Assembly: GCA_023150195.1 (NCBI GenBank)
Contig: JAKLLI010000158.1
Coordinates: 1-5,118, forward strand
Reading direction: 5' to 3'
From: Azonexus sp.
GTDB lineage: Bacteria > Pseudomonadota > Gammaproteobacteria > Burkholderiales > Rhodocyclaceae
Length of the DNA stretch: 5,118 nucleotides
Made by a program: the position numbers and the translations under genes. Shown here piece by piece: positions 1 to 5,118 of this stretch (position 1 is its first letter; each line of letters starts with the position of its first letter). The notes beneath the pieces are model-generated. The model ran no database searches, was not told where the DNA came from, and saw only the letters and a list, made by a program, of their open reading frames with translations.

Positions 1-468
1 TGGTGGTGCCTGCACTCCCCCTGACAGATGGCTAGTAGCGGTGGTTGCCAATGGCAGCGATCCCGATGCACCTTTGACGATTTCGGCGGCTTCTTCGATG
101 TCAATATCGACGGCCTTGTAGCCAGGCGTATCGGCGTTGGCGATGTTCGAGGCCAGAAGCTGCTGCCGATAGACACGGACCCCCAGCATTTTCTGCTGAA
201 AATCATGGCCGGCATGACCCCCTTGCCCGACTGAGAAGTGGTTCGGATGGGCAGATGCCGTGTTGGATGCCATTCCGGGAAATTGTCCGCCATGAGCACC
301 GTGGCCGGCACCGGGGGTGTTGGCTTTTTGGGCAATCGCCTGATTTAATGCTTCGGAGAACACTCCGTTGTCAATGTTGCCCGGCGCTCCTCCATGCCCC
401 TCATGTCCACCTTGAACCGAAGGTAACGGAGTGTTGGCGGACGGGGGAATGGATGGGAGTCCCGCCAT
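1..468 (-). CDS. flgB: FlgB-type flagellar rod protein with His-rich N-terminal extension, C-terminus cut by window edge
   Basis: 156 residues are visible and the frame runs open off the window start. Residues 90-123 match FlgB, a proximal rod subunit of the flagellar basal body: FQQKMLGVRVYRQQLL (90-105) lines up with the first helix, and ASNIANADTPGYKAVDID (106-123) is the hallmark rod-protein motif. The following region to SLPLATTATSHL (137-148) also fits FlgB. Ordinary FlgB has only about ten residues before this FQQ; here about 89 precede it. The extension is Gly/Ala/Pro/Asn-rich, probably disordered, with four HxxH pairs: His22/25, His56/59, His74/77 and His85/88. The start is the first ATG after the in-frame TGA at 526-528; its ribosome site is weak, so translation may be coupled to the ORF ending at 477. 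It could be the first gene of a flgBC-type operon continuing beyond the window, or a rod-domain protein recruited to another role. The domain is certain; the role is not. Confidence 0.85.
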   Translation of the reverse strand, partial: MAGLPSIPPSANTPLPSVQGGHEGHGGAPGNIDNGVFSEALNQAIAQKANTPGAGHGAHGGQFPGMASNTASAHPNHFSVGQGGHAGHDFQQKMLGVRVYRQQLLASNIANADTPGYKAVDIDIEEAAEIVKGASGSLPLATTATSHLSGGVQAPP

Positions 469-476
469 GGCAGCGA

Positions 477-719
477 TTACTCGTTCATGATCAGGATGGC
501 CTTCACCGGATCGATCTGGCCGCCGTCATGCCATTTCAGATCGCTGGCCGCCACGGCCGGCTCTGCAAGGCATCCATGATTGCATTCGACAATCCAGCGT
601 TTCTGAAGCACTGTTCGACAATAGTTGTAGGTCAGCATCTTCGGGTCACTGCCGACCGCAAGCGCAAGCGTGCGACATACACATCGATCGCCGTGCTCTG
701 CCGGCTTGCGGATATCCAT
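477..719 (-). CDS. Doubtful small Cys-containing ORF, 80 residues
   Basis: I do not recognise this product. It opens MDIRKPAEHGDRCVCRTL and ends GGQIDPVKAILIMNE. Five Cys (13, 15, 34, 46, 50) form a CVC pair and a CNHGC group, which might bind metal but match no family known to me. There is no signal peptide or membrane segment. For it: the last third looks like ordinary protein, and its TAA stop lies eight bases before the FlgB-like ATG, a spacing common within operons. Against it: the ATG at 719 has no ribosome binding site and sits just past the terminator hairpin, and no better internal start exists (Met28, at 638, also lacks one). It may be a real small gene, a decayed remnant, or chance reading in the leader of the next gene. 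Without it, the stretch between the hairpin and position 468 holds nothing else I can identify. Confidence 0.35.
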   Translation of the reverse strand: MDIRKPAEHGDRCVCRTLALAVGSDPKMLTYNYCRTVLQKRWIVECNHGCLAEPAVAASDLKWHDGGQIDPVKAILIMNE

Positions 720-732
720 GGCTGAAATACCG

Positions 733-752
733 AGGCCCCGATTTCGGGGCCT
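733..752 (-). terminator. GC-rich hairpin, probable terminator after the small secreted protein gene
   Basis: Perfect 8-base stem AGGCCCCG / CGGGGCCT with a 4-base loop, 11 bases past the TAA of the upstream minus-strand gene. On the minus strand AAA precedes the stem and the following tract is only CGGTATTT, so the U-run is poor; on the plus strand the stem is followed by TTGC. Position and stem strength make a terminator for the minus-strand operon the likeliest reading; efficiency may be partial. Confidence 0.6.
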
Positions 753-763
753 TTGCGGGACGG

Positions 764-1012
764 TTACTTGCCATCTCGCGGATGGTAGTGCTTGCTCTGA
801 TCCTTAGCTGCGTTTGGTTTATCGGCCTTGGCATCCGGCATGCTTTGCGGCATGCCGGTTTTTTCCTGGACATGGGAATGCGGCTTGGCAGCAGCCTTGT
901 CAGCCTGTCCTTCGGCGGCTTTCGGGGCACCTGCCTTGTCATCGGCATAAGCGGCACCAGACATGGCGGCACCGGCGAAAAGAACGGCGGCGATGAGGGA
1001 AGAGATTTTCAT
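764..1012 (-). CDS. Small secreted Lys/Ala-rich protein with His/Met motifs and HYHPRDGK tail
   Basis: 82 residues. Residues 1-23 are a clear signal peptide (MKISSLIAAVLFAGAAMSGA, then AYA) with probable cleavage before Asp24, so the mature protein of about 59 residues is periplasmic. The mature part is low-complexity and probably disordered: an Ala/Lys/Asp-rich stretch, then KPHSH (43-47), Met54 and Met58 in GMPQSMPD, and a C-terminal HYHPRDGK (75-82). Two HxH pairs and two Met residues could bind Cu or Ag loosely, in the manner of small periplasmic metal-binding proteins. From memory, short exported proteins ending in this kind of HxHPRDGK tail recur in proteobacterial genomes, usually annotated as hypothetical; I know no proven function. 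The start is firm: AGGAG (1021-1025) lies eight bases before the ATG. The stop is TAA, followed 11 bases later by a strong hairpin, so this is probably the last gene of its transcript. Confidence 0.85.
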   Translation of the reverse strand: MKISSLIAAVLFAGAAMSGAAYADDKAGAPKAAEGQADKAAAKPHSHVQEKTGMPQSMPDAKADKPNAAKDQSKHYHPRDGK

Positions 1013-1088
1013 GATCTTGACTCCTGAGTTTTGGGGATTTCAACGGTCCGAATCGAGTGGACAGATACAGTTTGTGCTTCTGTCACTG

Positions 1089-1355
1089 TCAACAAGGTGA
1101 CTTGTCGATTACATTGTTCTCAGGAAGCATGGCCAAATACGGATTCACCAAATGCACGATTGCGTCGGCAAGCGCATCGCGCAATTGCCGTTCGCAACAC
1201 CCCATCAAAATTCCGTCCTCCAGCGCATCCTGGGCCATCTGGCGAAGTTCATCCAGGTTCTCATTGAGCACCTTGATTTTTTCCGTACAGGCAATGGCCT
1301 TGCCGGAAGAATCTTGCCAGCGCACCGACCCCGACGAACTCATCATCGAGTTCAC
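1089..1355 (-). CDS. Hypothetical protein, 88 residues, overlapping the phasin-like gene
   Basis: No family recognised. The ORF opens with GTG overlapping the preceding TGA (GTGA), and tandem ATG codons at 1346 and 1343 are alternative starts. No convincing ribosome binding site precedes any of them, so translation would depend on coupling. The N-terminal part is Ser-rich (SMMSSSGSVRWQDSSG); the rest looks helical: ACTEKIKVLNENLDELRQMA (22-41), then ALEDGILMGCCERQL (44-58) and ALADAIVHLVNPYLAML (61-77). A vicinal CysCys at 53-54 plus Cys23 and a C-terminal Cys88 are notable beside copper genes, but no known metal site is formed. There is no signal peptide. It is either a coupled small gene or the out-of-frame second half of a longer phasin-like protein; the frame is also open upstream as far as the stop at 1407-1409. 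A 76-base gap separates it from the next gene. Confidence 0.55.
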   Translation of the reverse strand: MNSMMSSSGSVRWQDSSGKAIACTEKIKVLNENLDELRQMAQDALEDGILMGCCERQLRDALADAIVHLVNPYLAMLPENNVIDKSPC

Positions 1356-1654
1356 TTTGTCGAATGTTGGGCCAGCGCCTGCAAAACCCGGTGCTGGTAT
1401 TCCAAACTATCGAGGGTGTATGTCTTCCAATACTCGATGGAGGAATAGCCGACAGCAGCCCACCATGCCCTGCTTTGCCCTGAATCATCCAGAGAAAGCA
1501 ATGAGGTTCGCTCAATGAGTTCCTTGAGCGGAAAAAACTGCGTGGAAACCATCTTTTCCAAACAGTCGAGATTCACGCGAAGTAACTGGGAAAGCAAATC
1601 CAAATGGAAGTCGGGGGATGTGTTGAAAATTGCGAACGAATTGGGTACGGACAT
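1352..1654 (-). CDS. Phasin-like protein (short)
   Basis: 100 residues, apparently all helical and without a signal peptide. Phasins are amphipathic helical proteins that coat polyhydroxyalkanoate granules in the cytoplasm. The resemblance lies in the arrangement: an N-terminal amphipathic segment FHLDLLSQLLRVNLDCLEKM (16-35), a second helix around FPLKELIERTSLL (41-53), and a third aromatic-rich helix AWWAAVGYSSIEYW (63-76) running into LDSLEYQHRVLQALAQ (81-96). Typical beta-proteobacterial phasins are about 180-190 residues, so this is roughly half length. The start is well supported by AGGGAG (1661-1666) six bases before the ATG. The TGA stop overlaps the GTG of the following ORF, and the two together (188 residues) would equal one normal phasin, raising the possibility of a frameshift. 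The assignment rests on composition and helix pattern, not a catalytic motif; another four-helix or granule-associated protein is possible. Confidence 0.65.
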   Translation of the reverse strand: MSVPNSFAIFNTSPDFHLDLLSQLLRVNLDCLEKMVSTQFFPLKELIERTSLLSLDDSGQSRAWWAAVGYSSIEYWKTYTLDSLEYQHRVLQALAQHSTK

Positions 1655-1755
1655 GATTTTCTCCCTGTGGAAAGATCAAGGCCCATTGCCTCACGAGGAG
1701 AAGTTTGCCTGTTGGTAGCTGTCGCGCCCATAACGGGAGCATTACAACCCGGTCA

Positions 1756-2061
1756 CTATTCCGTCAGCTTGTTGCCGTGCTGCTCACAGAGAGCGATTAT
1801 TTCTTGAGTCTGGGCGCTTAGCCCCTGAAAGACTTGTTGCCTCCGCCTCTCAAATTCTGCTGCAGAAACCTGCCACTGAGAGTCATGGGGGCCGTTCAGT
1901 TCGGCAGCGACAATCCGACGCACATAAGCCAGCGCGGATGCCTTGCCTTGCGTCAGTCGCAACAGATCTGCCCTTGCCGCATCGAAGGCATCGCGATGAT
2001 GGTCTCTCAGACCGGTGGTGAGCACCACAAGAATGGCAACGGCATCCTCAAACGGTCGCAT
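1756..2061 (-). CDS. Hypothetical helical protein, 101 residues
   Basis: I do not recognise a family. The product begins MRPFEDAVAILVVLTTGL, has a short hydrophobic stretch at 7-17, then a charged region (RDHHRDAFDAARADLLRL, 19-36) and a probable amphipathic helix from about 66 to 99 rich in Gln, Glu and Arg (AEFERRRQQVFQGL). It has one Cys (92) and four His (21, 22, 59, 95). The hydrophobic part is short and flanked by charges, so it is not a convincing signal peptide or membrane anchor; the product is probably cytoplasmic. The start is chosen for the AGAAG-like site eight bases upstream; the frame stays open to 2154, but that would overlap the cytochrome gene and has no better site. It lies 55 bases after the cytochrome and 101 bases before the phasin-like gene, on the same strand. 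Its helical, Gln-rich C-terminal half loosely recalls phasins, but I see no diagnostic motif. Confidence 0.7.
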   Translation of the reverse strand: MRPFEDAVAILVVLTTGLRDHHRDAFDAARADLLRLTQGKASALAYVRRIVAAELNGPHDSQWQVSAAEFERRRQQVFQGLSAQTQEIIALCEQHGNKLTE

Positions 2062-2063
2062 TG

Positions 2064-2084
2064 AATTGTCTTCTTTGGACAATT
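2064..2084 (-). promoter_or_regulatory. Inverted repeat spanning the ribosome binding site of the 101-residue gene
   Basis: Perfect 7-base arms AATTGTC and GACAATT flank a 7-base spacer. Read on the minus strand, the spacer plus the first base of the downstream arm gives AAAGAAG, the only Shine-Dalgarno-like stretch before the ATG at 2061. As RNA it would be a weak AU-rich hairpin with the ribosome site mostly in the loop; as DNA it could be an operator. The half-sites resemble the TTGTC/GACAA elements of CusR boxes, but in opposite order and with wider spacing, so I do not call it a CusR box. The repeat is certain; its function is not. Confidence 0.4.
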
Positions 2085-2116
2085 TCCCCCTGATAGTGCT
2101 TTGTTCGAACCATCCG

Positions 2117-2503
2117 CTATTGGATGCCAACCTTCCGCTGCTCAGCCCGCACATAGGCGGTGATATGGGCGACGTCGTCTGGCGTCACACCTTTCACGGG
2201 GGCCATGTCACCAAACTTCCAGTGATGGGCCCGCACACCGTTGGCCACGGCCAACTGGAAGGCCGCATCTGCATGATGTGACGGCTCGTAGATCTTGTGC
2301 AGCAAGGGCGGTCCCTTTTCCGATCCCTTCAAGTCGCCGCCATGACAGCCCGCACAGTGATTGGCGAACAGCGCCTTGCCCATGACGGGATTGGGCATTA
2401 GGCCGGGGCCAGGTTTGGGAATGCTCCAGCCTTGAGCCAGGGCAAGGCTGGGCAGCAGCACAAGAAGCGATGCAGGAATCCAAAACAAACGCTTGCGCCT
2501 CAT
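2117..2503 (-). CDS. Secreted mono-haem class I cytochrome c
   Basis: 128-residue exported electron carrier, periplasmic or membrane-tethered. Residues 1-23 form a signal peptide: MRRKR basic start, hydrophobic core LLVLLPSLALA, likely cleavage after ALA before Gln24. The haem site is CAGCH at 50-54 (Cys50 and Cys53 thioether-linked, His54 proximal ligand). Met100 in GDMAPV is the probable distal ligand, and the C-terminal VTPDDVAHITAYVRAEQ helix is typical of small class I cytochromes c. The start is decided by AGGGG (2512-2516) eight bases before the ATG and by the four-base ATGA overlap with the cusA stop, which implies translational coupling. A longer in-frame reading from 2653 would bury the signal peptide and was not used. 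The stop is TAG. Its coupling to CusA suggests periplasmic copper or redox work, for example accepting electrons during Cu(I) oxidation or serving a metal-stressed respiratory chain; that role is inferred. I know no gene symbol for it. Confidence 0.95.
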   Translation of the reverse strand: MRRKRLFWIPASLLVLLPSLALAQGWSIPKPGPGLMPNPVMGKALFANHCAGCHGGDLKGSEKGPPLLHKIYEPSHHADAAFQLAVANGVRAHHWKFGDMAPVKGVTPDDVAHITAYVRAEQRKVGIQ

Positions 2504-5118
2504 TGCTCCATCCCCTGTTTCATTCGCCACTGCTTGACCAAGGCGTAGATGGCGGGGATGACCGCGAGCGTCAGCACCGTCGATGAAATCATCCCTCCAA
2601 CCATCGGCGCCGCAATACGACTCATGACTTCGGAACCGGTGCCGGTACCCCACATGATGGGCAGCAGGCCGGCCATGATGGCGACGACGGTCATCATCTT
2701 CGGCCGTACCCGTTCGACGGCGCCTTCCATGATGGCCTCGTAGAGATCATGCAGCGTTGGCGCCTGGTTTTCAGTGCGGCGCTTGGCCTTTAGTTCTTCC
2801 CAAGCATGATCGAGGTAAATCAACATGATGACCCCGGTTTCCGCCGCAACCCCGGCAAGGGCGATGAAGCCGACGGCGACGGCGACGGACAGGTTGTAAC
2901 CGAGCAACCACATCAACCAGACCCCGCCGACCAGCGCGAAGGGCACCGACAGCATGACGATTAGGGTTTCGGTCAGTCGCTTGAAATTCAGGTAAAGCAG
3001 CAAGAAGATGATCAACAGCGTCACCGGGACGACGATCTTCATTTTCTCGATCGCACGCTCCATGGATTCGAACTGGCCGCTCCAGGTCGCGTAGTAACCC
3101 GGTGGGAATTTGACGTTTTCTGCCACTGCCTTCTTGGCATCCGCGACATAGCCACCGATGTCGCGTTCGCGAATGTCCACGAAGATATAAGCGGAAAGCA
3201 ACGCGTTTTCAGTCCGGATGCCGGGCGTTCCCTTGGCCACCTCGACGCGGGCCAATTGGCCGAGCGGAATCATTGCCCCCTCCATGGTCGGCACCAGCAC
3301 CTCACGGGCAATCTGCTGCGGATCGGAACGAAGTTCACGCGGATAGCGCACGGTGACGCCAAACCGTTCGCGCCCCTCGACGGTCGTGGTGACCATCTCG
3401 CCGCCCAAGGCCTGGCCGATGACATCCTGCAAATCGCCGACCGCCAACCCGTAGCGGGCCAACTGCGTGCGGTCCGGTTCAATGTTCAAGTAAAAACCGC
3501 CGGTAATCCGTTCCGCGAAAGCCGAGGTTGTCCCCGGAACCGTCTTGACGACCGTCTCGATTTCACGGGCCAGCCGCTCCATCTCGTTGAGATCCTTGCC
3601 GAACACCTTGATCCCGATCGGCGTCCGGATGCCAGTCGAAAGCATATCGATACGCGCCTTGATCGGCATCGTCCAGGCATTCGAGACACCGGGGAACTGC
3701 AGTGCCTTGTCCATTTCAGCGATCAGCTTGTCGGTCGTCATGCCCGGGCGCCACTCGGATTCCGGCTTCAGGTTGATCACCGTCTCGAACATTTCCGTCG
3801 GCGCTGGGTCCGTTGCCGTGTTGGCACGTCCTGCCTTGCCATAAACCGAGGAGACTTCCGGGAAACTCTTGATGATTTTGTTTTGGGTCTGCAACAGTTC
3901 CGCTGCTTTGGTGATCGACATTCCGGGCAAGGAGGCCGGCATGTAGAACAACGTGCCTTCATTCAGCGTCGGCATGAACTCGGAACCCAGTTTGCTGGCC
4001 GGGTAAATCGAGACCACCAGAGCAAGCAGCGCAGCAACAATGGTGGTCTTTTTCCATTGCATGACGCCGGCGATGATCGGACGATAAGCCCAGATCAGGA
4101 AACGATTCACCGGGTTCTTCGATTCCGGCATGATTTTGCCGCGAATGAACAGCATCATCAGCACCGGCACCAAGGTCACCGAAAGCAAAGCCGCGCCCGC
4201 CATCGAGAAGGTCTTGGTGTAGGCCAAGGGCGAGAACAGACGTCCTTCCTGGGATTCCAGCGTAAAGACGGGCAGGAAGGAAACGGTGATGATGAGCAGC
4301 GAGAAGAACAGCGCGGGGCCGACCTCTTTGCAGGCCGCAATCATTGCCTCGATGCGATCCCCGTGGGTATGGTCCTCCGGCAAACGCTCGATGTGCTTAT
4401 GGGCGTTTTCGATCATCACAATGGCCGCATCGATCATCGCCCCAATGGCGATGGCGATACCGCCCAGGCTCATCAGATTCGAGTTCATCCCCAGCAAGCG
4501 CATCGAAATAAAGGCAATCAGCACCCCGACCGGCAGCATTAGGATGGCCACCAAGGCACTGCGCATGTGCATCAGGAAGACGACGCAGACCAGTGCGACA
4601 ATGAGACTTTCTTCCGCCAAGGTGCGCGTCAAGGTGTCAATCGCACGGTGAATCAGTTCCGAACGGTCATAGACCGTCTGGATCGTCACGCCCTCCGGCA
4701 GGCCGGCAGAAATCTCGCCGATCTTTTCCTTCAGGTTATGGATGACTTCCAGCGCGTTCTGCCCGTAGCGCGCCATGGCGATACCGGATACCACTTCGCC
4801 TTCACCATTCAATTCGGTGAGGCCACGCCGTTCGTCCGGCGCCAGTTCGACGCGGGCAATGTCACGGACCAGGACGGGCGTTCCCCCTTGTGACTTGACC
4901 ACCAGGTTTTCAATATCAACCGTGCCCCGCAGATAGCCCTTGCCACGTACCATGTATTCAGTTTCCGCCATCTCGACGACACGACCACCGACATCGCGGT
5001 TCGACTCCCGAATGACTTTTGAAACCGCCGCCAGCGGAATGCCATAGGCGCGCAATTTCACCGGATCAACCGTGACCTGGTAGGTCTGGACAAAGCCGCC
5101 AATCGAAGCCACTTCGGC
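2500..5118 (-). CDS. cusA: CusA-type Cu(I)/Ag(I) efflux RND permease, N-terminus cut by window edge
   Basis: Inner-membrane proton-driven pump of the heavy-metal RND family; it works with a periplasmic adaptor (CusB) and outer-membrane channel (CusC) to expel Cu(I)/Ag(I). 872 residues are visible, read from Ala at 5118. By comparison with remembered E. coli CusA (1047 residues) about 175 N-terminal residues, including TM1, are missing; the GTG at 5112 is an internal Val, not a start. Numbering visible residues, the TM4 signature GAMIDAAIVMIENAHK (227-242) is the Cu/Ag subtype form. Asp230, Glu760 and Lys807 match the proton-relay residues D405, E939 and K984. The periplasmic metal site M573/M623/M672 is kept as Met393 (FYMP), Met443 (TEMFE) and Met492 (RIDMLSTG). 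Relay methionines 391, 403, 410, 486, 501, 755 and 1009 are present as Met216, 228, 235, 306, 321, 575 and 832; the M271 position is Glu96. The TGA stop overlaps the next gene's ATG. Family and subtype are very secure; correspondences rest on hand alignment. Confidence 0.97.
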   Translation of the reverse strand, partial: AEVASIGGFVQTYQVTVDPVKLRAYGIPLAAVSKVIRESNRDVGGRVVEMAETEYMVRGKGYLRGTVDIENLVVKSQGGTPVLVRDIARVELAPDERRGLTELNGEGEVVSGIAMARYGQNALEVIHNLKEKIGEISAGLPEGVTIQTVYDRSELIHRAIDTLTRTLAEESLIVALVCVVFLMHMRSALVAILMLPVGVLIAFISMRLLGMNSNLMSLGGIAIAIGAMIDAAIVMIENAHKHIERLPEDHTHGDRIEAMIAACKEVGPALFFSLLIITVSFLPVFTLESQEGRLFSPLAYTKTFSMAGAALLSVTLVPVLMMLFIRGKIMPESKNPVNRFLIWAYRPIIAGVMQWKKTTIVAALLALVVSIYPASKLGSEFMPTLNEGTLFYMPASLPGMSITKAAELLQTQNKIIKSFPEVSSVYGKAGRANTATDPAPTEMFETVINLKPESEWRPGMTTDKLIAEMDKALQFPGVSNAWTMPIKARIDMLSTGIRTPIGIKVFGKDLNEMERLAREIETVVKTVPGTTSAFAERITGGFYLNIEPDRTQLARYGLAVGDLQDVIGQALGGEMVTTTVEGRERFGVTVRYPRELRSDPQQIAREVLVPTMEGAMIPLGQLARVEVAKGTPGIRTENALLSAYIFVDIRERDIGGYVADAKKAVAENVKFPPGYYATWSGQFESMERAIEKMKIVVPVTLLIIFLLLYLNFKRLTETLIVMLSVPFALVGGVWLMWLLGYNLSVAVAVGFIALAGVAAETGVIMLIYLDHAWEELKAKRRTENQAPTLHDLYEAIMEGAVERVRPKMMTVVAIMAGLLPIMWGTGTGSEVMSRIAAPMVGGMISSTVLTLAVIPAIYALVKQWRMKQGMEQ

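Noticed and set aside
255..725. Plus-strand open frame of 156 codons
   Set aside because: It opposes the FlgB-like gene, whose minus-strand reading gives an unmistakable rod-protein motif; the plus-strand product is Arg/Cys/His-rich with no recognisable domain.
1013..1088. Promoter or metal-regulator operator before the small secreted protein gene
   Set aside because: No convincing -35/-10 pair and no MerR- or CusR-type dyad could be found by eye; only the ribosome binding site is clear.
1057..1518. Plus-strand open frame of 153 codons
   Set aside because: Antisense to the phasin-like gene and its overlapping partner; no ribosome site or recognisable protein character, whereas the minus-strand phasin-like gene has a good ribosome site.
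1725..1741. Hairpin GCGCCC-ATAAC-GGGAGC in the gap before the phasin-like gene
   Set aside because: The short stem has a mismatch and no T-run on either strand; not enough to call a terminator.
2064..2084. CusR/CopR box
   Set aside because: The known CusR consensus has GACAA before TTGTC with two bases between; here the order is reversed with seven bases between, so it is reported only as an inverted repeat.
2504..2653. 50-codon N-terminal extension of the cytochrome
   Set aside because: It overlaps the cusA 3' end out of frame and would place the signal peptide internally; the ATGA start has a good ribosome site.
3256..4542. Long plus-strand open frame (428 codons)
   Set aside because: It lies wholly antisense to cusA; its Arg/His/Gln-rich, repetitive composition is typical of a reverse-strand shadow of a high-GC gene and shows no domain.
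5110..5112. GTG as start of the CusA gene
   Set aside because: It is an internal Val inside a conserved CusA segment (AEVASIGG); the frame continues upstream to the window edge and about 175 residues are missing.

Overview
The window reads as part of a copper/silver-handling accessory region from a proteobacterium. A beta-proteobacterium is most likely, judged from the CusA sequence, a phasin-like protein and moderately high GC, but this is inference and no taxonomic marker is present. Every gene I can support lies on the minus strand, so the biological order runs from position 5118 down to 1. Both ends are cut: the first gene lacks its N-terminus and the last lacks its C-terminus.

Layout in transcription order. 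(1) 5118-2500: about five-sixths of a CusA-type heavy-metal RND efflux pump, with the copper/silver methionine cluster, the proton-relay residues and most of the stepping-stone methionines. (2) 2503-2117: a secreted single-haem c-type cytochrome whose ATG overlaps the cusA stop (ATGA). (3) 2061-1756: a 101-residue helical protein of unknown function; an inverted repeat lies over its ribosome binding site. (4) 1654-1352: a 100-residue phasin-like protein. (5) 1355-1089: an 88-residue unknown overlapping it by GTGA; this is either a coupled gene or the displaced C-terminal part of a split one. (6) 1012-764: an 82-residue secreted, Lys/Ala-rich protein with paired histidines and a HYHPRDGK tail. 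(7) 752-733: a strong hairpin, probably a terminator. (8) 719-477: a doubtful 80-residue Cys-containing ORF. (9) 468-1: the start of a FlgB-type flagellar rod protein with an unusual N-terminal extension of about 80 residues carrying four HxxH pairs.

How the parts may fit: CusA exports Cu(I)/Ag(I) from periplasm or cytoplasm through a CusCBA-like channel, whose other components would lie upstream. The cytochrome and the small His/Met protein are exported and could act in the periplasm beside it, as redox partner and metal-binding protein respectively; both roles are inferred from context. The link from the phasin-like and FlgB-like genes to metal handling is uncertain. The His-rich extension is the most unusual feature, because it places a plausible metal-binding segment on a rod-protein fold next to a metal-efflux locus.

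No tRNA, rRNA, CRISPR array, insertion sequence or transposase was seen. There is no gene-free stretch over 300 bases.
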